NCBI GenBank assembly: GCA_963575745.1
Contig: CAUYUJ010022085.1
Location: 1-64,000, forward strand
Origin: Prorocentrum cordatum
Taxonomy: Eukaryota > Sar > Dinophyceae > Prorocentrales > Prorocentraceae
Direction of reading: 5' to 3'
DNA: 64,000 nucleotides
Each line of letters starts with the position of its first letter. Position 1 is the first letter of the stretch. Both the position numbers and the translations under genes were made by a program. A model generated the notes under the pieces. It was not told the DNA's origin and ran no database searches. It was given only the letters and a program-made list of their open reading frames with translations. Of this stretch, positions 53,560 through 61,414 are shown piece by piece.

Positions 53560-53816
53560 GCCCAGAAGAGCTGTGCCCCGTTCAGCTCTGGCCGCAGCGA
53601 TCCGCTCCTTAAGGGTGCCGCTCGGAGCAGGACGCCCGGGTGTCCCAAATTGGGGATTGCACCGGCGTCGACACTGCTGGCGTCATGCCCCTCGGCGTGC
53701 GCATGCTGTGCGCGGGGCTCCCTGGCATCTGCTCGAATCGGGCCGGCTATCCGAAGATGTTGCGGCCAGATGTTTGCGGGTCTCCCTGCGGCTCGGGCAA
53801 GTCGTTCCTGATCCCG

Positions 53817-55649
53817 TTAACTGGCAGGTTTCCCTGCAGAGCCTGGCGGTTGCGTGTCACAATCGCGGACATAGCTCCCTGACCTGCAGCCCAGGGGTCT
53901 TGTTGCTAGTCTGTCCGCTAACCGTTCCACCTGCTCGGGGTTCAGAGCAGCCGCAATCTGAACAAGATCTGAGTCACTGAGGACTTGCCAGGATATGGCG
54001 CTGGGTCCTTGACTCGGAGCGCGGCTTGGCGGTTGACTGAGAGCCGCACTCCCCGCCCCACTATCGTTGATCATGAAGACCTGGTGAGTCTCGAGCTGGT
54101 TCTCGGCAACGTGGGTTGGGTTGTAGTGGTCCCCCAACTCTCTCTGGCAGCACGCCGATGGGGGCTCGTCGTCACGCCAGAGCGACATCCTGTACCAGAT
54201 GCTCGCGTTCCCCACTGGCTTCCACCTGTCAGGCGAATTCAGTTCGGCTGGCGTACAGCGTGCACGGCGGTTGCCTAAGTAGCGCGGGTTACGCCACTGC
54301 TTACCTGTGGCGATCTCCTTCACATAGTTGATATAGTAGGGCTCAATAACGCCATTGACCCCTTCAGACAGCAACACACCGTTGTCGGACCAGCAGAACT
54401 CGATTTTGTCTTTCAAGGCCTGGTGCCAGTCGATCGAGACGATAATCTCGGACCCAGGGTCCCATTCGCTCTGAACGTCGCGACGTTGAAGTGTCGGAAC
54501 AAAGTGGATATGTGATCGCCCAGTTCCTTTCCTCTTGGTGTTGTGCTCCCTGCGACAGGAGAGGCCGACCCACATGATGCCCTCGAAGGCCGCCCACCTT
54601 GTACCGTGAACAGCCACATCAGGGCACGGGGCCGGTCTCCCGGCTGGGTTGTCACACAGTACGATGTACTTGTACAACGACCAAGCGGCTTTGAGCTTCC
54701 ACGAGTGCCCCTGCGAAGCACGGATGAACAGATCGGCCATGCCCGTATCTCGCATCAAGACCTTGAACTGCAACCGCTGCTTTTCCTCTCCGTCGGACTC
54801 ACGGACGTGGACGATCGCCATCATGATTGCTGCCATCTGGTCGACAGTCCTCCCGTAAAAGGTCTCGGCGATGATCTTGGCCTCATCGGACCTCCATGGG
54901 AAGTCGTGCACGAGTTCGCGGAGGTTGATCCAGCCGTCGTGGTCGTCGAACGTCTTCAACTTACATACTGGGTTGTACGGCTTGTCCGGCGCGTGCCTGC
55001 AGATCCGACTAAGGCACTTGCTGAGCTGCTTGAGCTTGTAGCTGGTGTTGGGAATGATGTTCCTCTTTCGGCAGGTCGTCATGAACGCCTCGTCGACCGA
55101 ACGGATAGGTGGAAGCTTCCGTAGTGCACGCCGATCGCTAATCAGCTCCTGGCTTCTGCTCGTGAATGAGGTGTCACCTGGGTGGCGCAGCTCTTCTTCT
55201 GTTTGGGCTGCTGTCGCTGCTGCTGGAGCCGCTGCTGACGACGAGGCTGCGGCTCCTGGTGGTGAAGGAGCTGCGGCTGCAGCGCCCGGCGGGTTTCCCC
55301 GCGATGCCTCTTGGCCAGCACTGCTCCTGATAGTAGGCACCCAGTGGTCCCGAGGCATAGCACCCTCCTCGGACTCCTTGGAGCGCGTCGCCACTGGCGC
55401 TGCAGGCGTAGGGGTGCTCAAACGCCTTGGCCTTGCTGGCGACGGAGCCGCTCCGGCTCGGCTGACGCCCGTGGATCTCCAGGGAATCCTGAGGCTGTTG
55501 CCCGGGGTCAGATCTATGTGCAGGGCTTGCCCGGGCTGTTGCCATCGGCACCTCTGTGAGGGGCCTTCCCATCTGCGCATTGAAGCCGAGCTCCTCGGAT
55601 CGGGTAGAGGGGTGATTCTGCCTTTCGCCTGAGGACGTCCTATACTCAC
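53817..55649 (-). CDS. Tpt1/KptA-like RNA 2'-phosphotransferase domain in the retrotransposon
   Basis: Tpt1/KptA enzymes use NAD+ to remove the 2'-phosphate left at tRNA splice junctions. Residues 205-445 (54315-55037) align with that fold end to end. In order: 'QLSKCLSRICRH' (R218, H219), 'DDHDGWINLREL', 'IRASQGHS' (R310, H315), 'VHGT' (347-350), 'GRSHIHFV', 'IIVSIDWHQAL' and 'SDNGVLLSEGV'. These match the LSK.LS..LRH, DGW, IRA.QGHS, HGT, H.HL and NGVWL signatures. The fourth Arg of the catalytic tetrad is uncertain; R389/R390 is a candidate. A Pro/Ala-rich linker precedes (the true frame upstream of about 55440 is 55174-55947), and a 165-residue tail follows. The domain is uninterrupted. 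Confidence 0.85.
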   Translation of the reverse strand: MSIGRPQAKGRITPLPDPRSSASMRRWEGPSQRCRWQQPGQALHIDLTPGNSLRIPWRSTGVSRAGAAPSPARPRRLSTPTPAAPVATRSKESEEGAMPRDHWVPTIRSSAGQEASRGNPPGAAAAAPSPPGAAASSSAAAPAAATAAQTEEELRHPGDTSFTSRSQELISDRRALRKLPPIRSVDEAFMTTCRKRNIIPNTSYKLKQLSKCLSRICRHAPDKPYNPVCKLKTFDDHDGWINLRELVHDFPWRSDEAKIIAETFYGRTVDQMAAIMMAIVHVRESDGEEKQRLQFKVLMRDTGMADLFIRASQGHSWKLKAAWSLYKYIVLCDNPAGRPAPCPDVAVHGTRWAAFEGIMWVGLSCRREHNTKRKGTGRSHIHFVPTLQRRDVQSEWDPGSEIIVSIDWHQALKDKIEFCWSDNGVLLSEGVNGVIEPYYINYVKEIATGKQWRNPRYLGNRRARCTPAELNSPDRWKPVGNASIWYRMSLWRDDEPPSACCQRELGDHYNPTHVAENQLETHQVFMINDSGAGSAALSQPPSRAPSQGPSAISWQVLSDSDLVQIAAALNPEQVERLADRLATRPLGCRSGSYVRDCDTQPPGSAGKPAS

Positions 55650-55947
55650 GAGTCTCGCTGCCCGAAGCTTTTGGGGTCGTCGGTGGCTTCCTTGCTTCGG
55701 CTTGCGACTCCTGCAGCATTCGGCGAGATGCCTCGCGGCTGCGTTCTTCCGCCAACCGCTTGCGTTCTGCCTCTGCTGCGGCTCGTTGGACCTCCTGCTC
55801 GTCGTCGCTCGTCATTTCGTAAGTGCGGGCCTGGCTGGATACACCAGGCGGGTTTCCCCGCGGCGAGCGAGTCCTCTGGGAAGGAGGATCGTTGAGGCGC
55901 CTGGCCTCGAGACGGCTGTTGACCACGTTGATCTCCTCCTGAGTCAT
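55174..55947 (-). CDS. Start of the second retrotransposon frame, charged coiled-coil region
   Basis: It begins 'MTQEEINVVNSRLEARRL', contains the hairpin-encoded 'RGNPPG', then a highly charged helix 'EVQRAAAEAERKRLAEERSR' and a Ser/Pro/Gln-rich stretch to about residue 165. The frame then shifts near 55440-55500 into 53817-55649, which carries the Tpt1-like domain. It lies after a stop-rich gap (55950-56255), so it could be the start of a separate ORF rather than a Gag fusion. Confidence 0.6.
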   Translation of the reverse strand: MTQEEINVVNSRLEARRLNDPPSQRTRSPRGNPPGVSSQARTYEMTSDDEQEVQRAAAEAERKRLAEERSREASRRMLQESQAEARKPPTTPKASGSETREYRTSSGERQNHPSTRSEELGFNAQMGRPLTEVPMATARASPAHRSDPGQQPQDSLEIHGRQPSRSGSVASKAKAFEHPYACSASGDALQGVRGGCYASGPLGAYYQEQCWPRGIAGKPAGRCSRSSFTTRSRSLVVSSGSSSSDSSPNRRRAAPPR

Positions 55948-56067
55948 GGGCGCAAGAGGTGGACAACCCTCCTTTGCAGGAGCACGGCCTCGATTAGGGC
56001 CCAGGACGTCGTTGAGGCCGACAGGACAGCCAGGTCAGTGTTCCTGGAAATCCTGAGAGCACGGGCC

Positions 56068-56087
56068 GCAGGCCGCGTTAGGCCTGC
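56068..56087 (-). repeat. Hairpin, 7-bp stem
   Basis: 'gcaggcc' + gcgtta + 'ggcctgc' in the stop-rich gap between Gag and the second frame. The loop is not GNRA. Confidence 0.5.
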
Positions 56088-56255
56088 AGCGGCGGCGCTC
56101 CTCGATGACGGCTCTCAGCTCTCTCCGCACTGCCTCTTTATCAGGACGTCGAATGTTCGTAGCGACCTGAAATCCGCCCCGTATAGACCTGCCTGTCCCT
56201 GTGTTCGCCCGTTCTGCGCCTGCCGATATTCACGTGGGAGTCGTCCTTGGGGGTG

Positions 56256-57638
56256 TTAATCGTCTCTGGGACGCGTGTGTGATCGAGACCTCCTGGCCCG
56301 GTCGTCTGCTGATGATGTTGCTGACATGGCCTGGGCAGGAGTTGGCGTCGCGTCCCGGGCAGGAGTGGGCGGCGCATCCTGGGCAGGCAGGTCTCCCTGC
56401 TGGTAAGGGTCAGTCATGACGAGGTCGTGTGCGGGTGGTTGTGCGTAGGTCTCGTCTCCGTCGAAGTCCACCTCCTCGTCCTCGCCGTCGATGTTCGTCA
56501 TGAGGATGGTGGTCTCGTCCTCGCACAGTCCACAGCCGTCCTCATCTTCGGCTTCTGAGGTCGGATTGCCAATGATAAGAGTCATCGGCCCATTCGGGAC
56601 AGGCAGGTTTCCCTGCTGTGGTGGCGTCTGTGCACCGCTGGGCTGTCCCGGCGTTAGTGGTATGATGGTCGGACCAGGCTCGTTACCGAGCTCGGCGTGC
56701 GTCTCGAGCTGAGCATAGTCGTAGGAAAGCTGCCCGATGATGTTGCGCATAGCCGTATGGTCGGGGTGATACCCCGCCGCCTGGAGACCCCATCCAGGAG
56801 GAGGAGGCGCCTGTTCGCGCGTGGTGATGGCCCGCTGAAGGGCTCGGCGCCAGCGCCCCTTTGCGTACCATAGGTGCCGCTGTACATCGCCGGGGAGCAC
56901 ACTGTCGATGAGAGAGAAGGCAGCCGTCAGCAAGTCCGCGTCGTCACAAACGTCTGAGTCCTGCAGCATCATTTGGCCGCTTTCGACGTTTTGCTGACTG
57001 TCTGGATACTCTTCAGCTTGAGCGGCATGCATCTGCGTGAGGATCTGCAACGCCGTGTATGGTCCGTACACACCCGGCGCGAGCATACCAGGTGGCTCAT
57101 GGGGATTGCCTGGCACGCCCGCGGTGAAAGCCTGGGCCTCCAATTCCATCAACTCGCGATAGTTTGGAGTAGGCCCGTTTCCAGGCACGGGTTCGGACTG
57201 ATGCCGAAGGTTATACTCGACCTCCGAAGGGGTGGCCTCGACAGCGTCGGCCTCCATCTGGTCCTCGCCGCTGCTCTCGAAGGCCATGATGTTGCCTGGA
57301 TTGCCGAACATCCAGTCAAGGAAGGAAAGGGGCTGGTTTCCCAGCGCTCCGCCCTCAACAGGCGTGAGCTCGATGGCTCCGATGTTGTACCGGCGGAGGT
57401 ACTCGAGGTAAAAAGCGTAGAGCCCGTGGCCGTACGCCTCGATCTCGTCCAGCGAGTCCACGTTGCTGACCCACGTGAACAACATCTGTTCCAAAGCCTC
57501 GAACTCTTGGAGACTGAGATACTCAATAGCAGGTTCACTTGAGCCCCAATGGACTTCGGACGTTCTACCCTTTCCGTTCCCTTTCACTGGACAATCCTTC
57601 ACAAGATGATCTGTGCTATCACATTCATGGCATTTCAA
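56256..57638 (-). CDS. Gag nucleocapsid: CCHC zinc knuckle and acidic C-terminal region
   Basis: The zinc knuckle 'CHECDSTDHLVKDC' (C3-x2-C6-x4-H11-x4-C16; 57591-57632) is the nucleic-acid-binding CCHC motif of retroelement Gag proteins. The frame is open upstream to about 57735, adding a basic 'GKGKGRRGNPRGR' stretch, so the true protein is longer at the N-terminus. After the knuckle come about 440 residues that are acidic and Pro/Gln-rich without a known domain. It ends in an Arg-rich tail. Five perfect hairpins (57332, 56678, 56603, 56387 and, just upstream, 57659) and the G-U copy at 57173 lie in it. Confidence 0.8.
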   Translation of the reverse strand: MKCHECDSTDHLVKDCPVKGNGKGRTSEVHWGSSEPAIEYLSLQEFEALEQMLFTWVSNVDSLDEIEAYGHGLYAFYLEYLRRYNIGAIELTPVEGGALGNQPLSFLDWMFGNPGNIMAFESSGEDQMEADAVEATPSEVEYNLRHQSEPVPGNGPTPNYRELMELEAQAFTAGVPGNPHEPPGMLAPGVYGPYTALQILTQMHAAQAEEYPDSQQNVESGQMMLQDSDVCDDADLLTAAFSLIDSVLPGDVQRHLWYAKGRWRRALQRAITTREQAPPPPGWGLQAAGYHPDHTAMRNIIGQLSYDYAQLETHAELGNEPGPTIIPLTPGQPSGAQTPPQQGNLPVPNGPMTLIIGNPTSEAEDEDGCGLCEDETTILMTNIDGEDEEVDFDGDETYAQPPAHDLVMTDPYQQGDLPAQDAPPTPARDATPTPAQAMSATSSADDRARRSRSHTRPRDD

Positions 57639-57913
57639 GATTTGGCCGTCTCTACCTCGCGGGTTTCCCCGCCTACCTTTGCCTTTGCCTGAGGTTTCCC
57701 AACGGCCTTTTCCACGACCCTTTCCCCCGAAAAAATATCATCATACTGATCGTCTGAGAGCCTCTGGAGGAAAGTCGTGATGCCCCGTCCGTTCAACCTT
57801 CGGCGGCCCCGTTTGCCCTTGCCTTTGCCTTTGAAGCTCCTCCTGATCCGCCTCCTAACGCGACGCACTGGTTCTCGTGTCAACCTCCTCCACCTACGCT
57901 CTGCTTGCTGCAA
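57635..57913 (-). pseudogene. Gag basic linker fragment
   Basis: It carries a very basic stretch ('RRVRRRIRR', 'KGKGKGKRGRRR') and 'DDQYDDIFSG'. The correct frame then moves, at a T/G homopolymer near 57722-57735, to the zinc-knuckle frame. Upstream the same frame continues past a TGA (after 'EYLFW') into an acidic stretch 'NDDFDSGTDTDAISSDGVEP' at about 57920-58060. This part of Gag is broken by at least three lesions. Confidence 0.6.
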
Positions 57914-58241
57914 TCACCAAAACAGATACTCGGCACGCTGATCATCATTTTCCATTTGCATGATATCTGACCAATCTAGTGGTTCGACACCATCTGACGA
58001 GATCGCGTCGGTGTCGGTGCCTGAGTCAAAGTCATCGTTTCCTAAGTAGGTGGATGCTCCGTAGCTCAGTGGGTTCGCTTCCCCCCATAGAGAGCGGTGA
58101 GGCTGAGGTTATCTAGGAGGAGGGCTGGTTGCCCAGCTAGGTCGCGATCTATCTCCTGCGAGTAGTGCAGTAGATTCACCAGGATCGTCGGCACATATTG
58201 TTGTGGGCCCGTTTCCAGGCTGAGCATCAGAGGTTAAGGTA

Positions 58242-58904
58242 CTATAGAAATTGCCACTGCCAGATCCCCTTCCCCTTCCAAATGCTAATCCTTATATTGC
58301 CAGGAGACCGTTCGGCCAAATGGCCAACCGAGCGCATCCTCTCACACAAATTTTCATGTTGTTGTCGTGTTCGGGGCATTTGATGGTTCAGTGATTGCAG
58401 GAGTTGCATGGCTCGCTGGCTGCCGACGCCTAAGGCGCGGAATAAGATAGTCGTAAGTAGCTGGAAGTTGGGAAGGTCAAAGTCCACCGATTGTGCCCCA
58501 AGACGGGCCATTTCGAACCGCGCAAGGGTTACGTCGATTCGCTCTCCGTGAGGCACGCGGAAGTCGATGAGCTGAGTGCCTGAGGTGAGTTGGCGCTCAT
58601 CCTCCAGGCGCTCGAACTTCATGCTTAGGAGGAACATGATATATGTTACTGGGTCGGCGTGGACACCGTCGGTGTCCGCACCATAGTTTACGATGTCAGG
58701 TGGAACCCTCATGGCGAGTGTCCTCGCGAGGCCGCCCAGGCCGAGTTGGATGGCGGCTGCTTGGGCTTGTGGCGCCATGCGCCCGCTCGTGACGTTAAAC
58801 CACGCGTTGACCTCGTAGACGTACTCGCGAAATGGCACGTTGCCTTGCGGGCCCCAATAGGGGCCACGTGTTTGCCCATCAGTTCCGTCGTCTCCTCGGC
58901 GCAT
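58242..58904 (-). CDS. Gag capsid-like domain
   Basis: 220 residues from the ATG at 58902-58904, the first in-frame Met after the leader hairpins. It includes 'REYVYEVNAWFNVT', 'AIQLGLGGLARTLAMRVPPD', 'YIMFLLSMKFERLEDE' and 'VTLARFEMARLGAQSVDFDL'. This helical layout is typical of the capsid-like region of copia Gag. It would form the virus-like particle. The frame is open upstream to about 59003 with a hydrophobic stretch ('LGLVIFAIIWFALG'), so a longer or non-AUG start is possible. It ends at TAG in 'WQWQFL'; a one-base shift before that would continue as 'GSGSGNFYSTLTSD', so the true Gag is longer. Confidence 0.75.
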   Translation of the reverse strand: MRRGDDGTDGQTRGPYWGPQGNVPFREYVYEVNAWFNVTSGRMAPQAQAAAIQLGLGGLARTLAMRVPPDIVNYGADTDGVHADPVTYIMFLLSMKFERLEDERQLTSGTQLIDFRVPHGERIDVTLARFEMARLGAQSVDFDLPNFQLLTTILFRALGVGSQRAMQLLQSLNHQMPRTRQQHENLCERMRSVGHLAERSPGNIRISIWKGKGIWQWQFL

Positions 58905-59339
58905 GCGTCCGATTGCCGCGCCCAGCGCAAACCATATAATGGCGAAAATAACCAAACCCAGGCTGTGGAAGCATGGGTGGTTATCGGGCGCGTTGCCCGG
59001 CAACGCGCCCGCCCCAGCGCGGCAATGCCGCGCTGGGGCGTGCGTGGTTGCGCCTTGTCAAGCCTGCGAGGCGCAATATCTTGCGGGTCTCCCCGCTTCT
59101 TGAGCTTCAGGTGCTGCGCTTTCGGCTCGTTGCCGAGCGGTCGGTGATAGCGTAGTGATGAAGCGCATATGGTACCAATGTTGTTGTCTAGACGTCGTAC
59201 CTCTCGCGTTGCTTCTTGCTCTTGGGTTAGTCCTCGTAGATGTTGGTGGAGTGGTGGCGCAGGGTAGAAGGTGGCCACGAGGATCGTGCCCGGTAGCGCA
59301 GGAGTGAGAAGAGCAAGAGCTGACCACACGAGAGCGCGG
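58905..59339 (-). promoter_or_regulatory. Retrotransposon leader (5' UTR) with structured elements
   Basis: Between the primer-binding site and Gag. It carries two perfect GNRA hairpins (59125-59138 and 59083-59096) followed by a double hairpin (58986-59039). This is the region where dimerisation and packaging signals lie in other LTR elements; the function here is inference. Confidence 0.5.
58986..59039 (-). repeat. Double hairpin in the leader
   Basis: 58986-59010 is 'gggcgcgttgc' + ccg + 'gcaacgcgccc', an 11-bp stem. 59011-59039 is 'gccccagcgcggca' + a + 'tgccgcgctggggc', a 14-bp stem. Both are perfect and directly adjacent, the geometry of double-hairpin elements. No other copy is in the window. 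Confidence 0.85.
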
Positions 59340-59354
59340 CCAGCTCCGCTACCA
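59340..59354 (-). other. Primer-binding site for tRNA-primed reverse transcription
   Basis: Sense sequence TGGTAGCGGAGCTGG, complementary to a tRNA 3' end CCAGCTCCGCTACCA including the CCA tail. It begins two or three bases inside the 5' LTR, the expected place. The 'TGGTAGC.GAG' start resembles initiator-Met primer-binding sites of other copia elements. Confidence 0.8.
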
Positions 59355-59356
59355 AG

Positions 59357-59591
59357 TCTAGAGTGAGCCTGGTAGGTCACATTGCATCCAATTCCATGTC
59401 GACGGAATACGATATGGGATGTGGATGGGTAAGATAGGAGAAGATCGATGTATCGGTCTCTCCATCACATAGCGAATACCACGTCAGGTATCCGGGCAAA
59501 TAAGGCGCGCGTGCCTTGAGCCATCAGGCAGCGACGCGCAGGCTATACTCCCGTTTACATATATGAGCTCCCAAAGAGCTACCCTTAAAGT
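59357..59591 (-). repeat. 5' LTR
   Basis: Partner of 43622-43856. On the sense strand it would carry the element promoter. A 'tatatg' lies about 20-25 bp from its 5' boundary, but no promoter can be asserted. The right boundary runs into 'agcccccccaccgggaaatc', which is related to flanking sequence at about 61200. Confidence 0.9.
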
Positions 59592-59594
59592 AGC

Positions 59595-59825
59595 CCCCCC
59601 ACCGGGAAATCGATTTCGGTTTCGTGTTCGTGCGTGCCGCGCGCGCGGGCAAGGCGAAGCTGCGTGGGCGGGCGAAAGGAAAGTCTCCTGTGGCTGACGC
59701 GCGGCCGGACCAAATCATTCCCTTCCGGCAACCGGTGGCGCGCGGCGCCCTGCCGGTGTCCCGCTGCGGGTGAGGAGCGGCCGGACCTAATGAATCCCTT
59801 CCGGCAACCGGCGGCGCTCGTTGAA
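59595..59825. repeat. Flank repeat, related to 61205-61290, with a tandem duplication
   Basis: 'gggaaatcgatttcggtttc' with 'gcgcgcgcgggcaaggcgaa' resembles 'ggaaatcggtctcggtttcg' with 'gcgcgcgcgggcgaggcgaa' at about 61207-61270. Within it 'aatcattcccttccggcaac' recurs as 'aatgaatcccttccggcaac' about 70 bp later. Confidence 0.6.
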
Positions 59826-59859
59826 CCGCCGGCGTCCCGCCTGTGCCCCATCGGTGCCC

Positions 59860-60190
59860 CGATGATCACGGCGATGATGATGATGACGATGATGACGGTG
59901 ATGATGATTTTTATGATGATGATGACGGTGATGATGATGCTCATGATGATGGCGATGATAATGCTGACGATGATGGCGATGATGGTGATGATGGTGATGG
60001 TAGTGGTGATGGTGGTGATGGTGATGATGGTGATGATGGTGATGATGGTTGATGAAGATGATGGTTGATGGCGACGAAGGTGATGGTGGTGATGATGGTG
60101 ATGATTGGTATTACGGTGGTGATGATGATGACGTTGCTGATGATGACGATGACGATGATGTTGATGTTGATGATGGTGATGACGTCGATT
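59860..60190. repeat. (GAT)/(GGT) trinucleotide region
   Basis: 'gatgatggtgatgatgg' and similar with frequent interruptions. A second block lies at 60366-60670 and ends in (TTGATG)n at 60625-60670. Asp/Met or His/Ile frames are artefacts. Confidence 0.85.
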
Positions 60191-60335
60191 GCGAGATCGA
60201 TTGTGAGATCGATTGTGAGATCGATAGCGATACCGAATGAGAGATCGACTGTGAGATCGAAAGTGAGATCGATTGCGAGATCGATCGTCAAAGCGATTAT
60301 GAGATCGATCGAGTGAGATCGATAGTGATATTCCG
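60190..60335. repeat. 12-bp satellite GATCGATAGTGA, short block
   Basis: 'gagatcgattgtgagatcga' and similar units; a small satellite patch related to the main array at 61415-62960. Confidence 0.85.
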
Positions 60336-60679
60336 TGTCCCTCCTGTGTCCCGTCGGCGTCCCGATGATGGCGGTGTTGATGATGACGACGATTATGATG
60401 ATGAGTCTGATGACGATGGTGATGATGGTGATGATGGTGATGATGATTACGATAATGAAGAGAATGGTGTGATGGTGCTGATGATAATGATGGTGATGAT
60501 GGTGATGATGGTAGTGATGGTGATAATGACGATGGTAATGATGGTGGTGACGGCGATGATGGTGGTGATGGTGATGATGATGGTGGCGATGATGACGACG
60601 TTGATGATGACGATGATGTTGATGTTGATGTTGATGTTGATGTTGATGTTGATGTTGATGTTGATGTTGATCCCGTCTT

Positions 60680-61200
60680 ATGGGCCAAACAACGCCACTG
60701 TCGTTGTTCACATGGGCAACAATGATTTGCATTATGTTTATTTGTCGCGGGAATCGCGATGGCGCCGGACGCCCGCACCAGACATTGCCAGCGCGTCGCA
60801 GCTCCGCCTCGTCTCGCTGCACACTGCACGCACGGACGCTGCCCGGCACTCGGCGCAAAGCGGAGGAGAGCCAAGCCACCTTGCCGAGCAAGAAATGAGT
60901 GCAAGCAGGGGGCACGGGCTGCGCCAGGTTTTGCCAGCGCTTCCGTATTCCCTGACCAAATGAGGCGCACTTTCGCCGGCTTTCCAGCCGTCTGCCCCGC
61001 TCCGGCCAGCGGCGCCTTCGGATGTCGGCGCGAGCTCGAAAGAACCAAGGAAAAAGAGTTACGATGGCGGTGCGTCGTCAGAACAACAATCACCACTGTT
61101 GCCCATTGCTGCCCCCCCCCCCCCCCCCAACCTCCTCAACACCCGCAGGTTGGCCGCATAGGTGCGCATCGGAGGTGAGGTGGTTAGATCGAAGTGGAAC
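60680..61200. other. Unassigned stretch between repeat blocks
   Basis: Apparently unique, GC-rich sequence. A C-run lies at 61110-61128. No domain is recognised in any frame and no RNA gene is seen. Confidence 0.3.
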
Positions 61201-61414
61201 GGAGAGCCCCCCACAAGGAAATCGGTCTCGGTTTCGCGTTCGCGTCGCGCGCGCGGGCGAGGCGAAGCTGCGCGGGCGGGCGAGAGGAATTCACCCTGCT
61301 GTCGCCAGGGGTCCGCCAACACAAATGTTCCCCCCCCCGGCCTTGTCAAGCGGGGGCCCGCATTGTCGCGTCGGTGGCTCGCCGTTGCCCCGTCGGTGTC
61401 CCGTCGGCGTCTTG

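Larger units (their letters stand above)
44175..59138 (-). repeat. Dispersed 14-nt GNRA-tetraloop hairpins, GCNNG-GNRA-CNNGC
   Basis: Perfect sense-strand copies start at 44175, 44781, 45564, 46204, 46465, 46873, 48738, 49831, 51132, 51221, 51756, 52309, 52390, 53315, 53517, 53824, 54631, 55289, 55848, 56387, 56603, 56678, 57332, 57659, 58124, 59083 and 59125, each 14 nt. The stem is always G-C then two variable pairs then G, closed by the complement. Variable pairs seen include TC/GA, GA/TC, CT/AG, AG/CT, GC/GC, GG/CC, CG/CG and TG/CA. Loops are GAAA, GAGA, GCAA, GTAA, GCGA and GGGA. Four more copies (50686, 52899, 57173, 58207) are intact only if G-U pairs in the sense RNA are allowed. Copies at 51789, 53776 and 58835 have one mismatch. 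None was noticed outside the element. Confidence 0.85.
43622..59591 (-). mobile_element. Ty1/copia-type LTR retrotransposon, about 16 kb, with cargo domains
   Basis: Two 235-bp direct LTRs bound a coding region that reads on the minus strand. The order is leader with primer-binding site, Gag with zinc knuckle, Tpt1/KptA-like domain, RING-H2, retropepsin, methyltransferase-like domain, integrase, reverse transcriptase and RNase H. Integrase before RT is the copia order, and RT and RNase H carry copia-type signatures. About 13 differences between the LTRs (roughly 94-95% identity) and several frameshifts and stops show it is not a fresh insertion. It is about three times the length of a typical copia element. 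No target-site duplication and no TG...CA LTR termini were found. The flanks are satellite DNA on the right and (TA)n on the left. Confidence 0.92.

Noticed and set aside
58056-58095. tRNA-like A-box 'tagctcagtggg' followed by a B-box-like 'ggttcgcttcc'
   Set aside because: The two boxes overlap instead of being about 35-45 nt apart and no cloverleaf can form; the stretch is antisense to Gag coding sequence.
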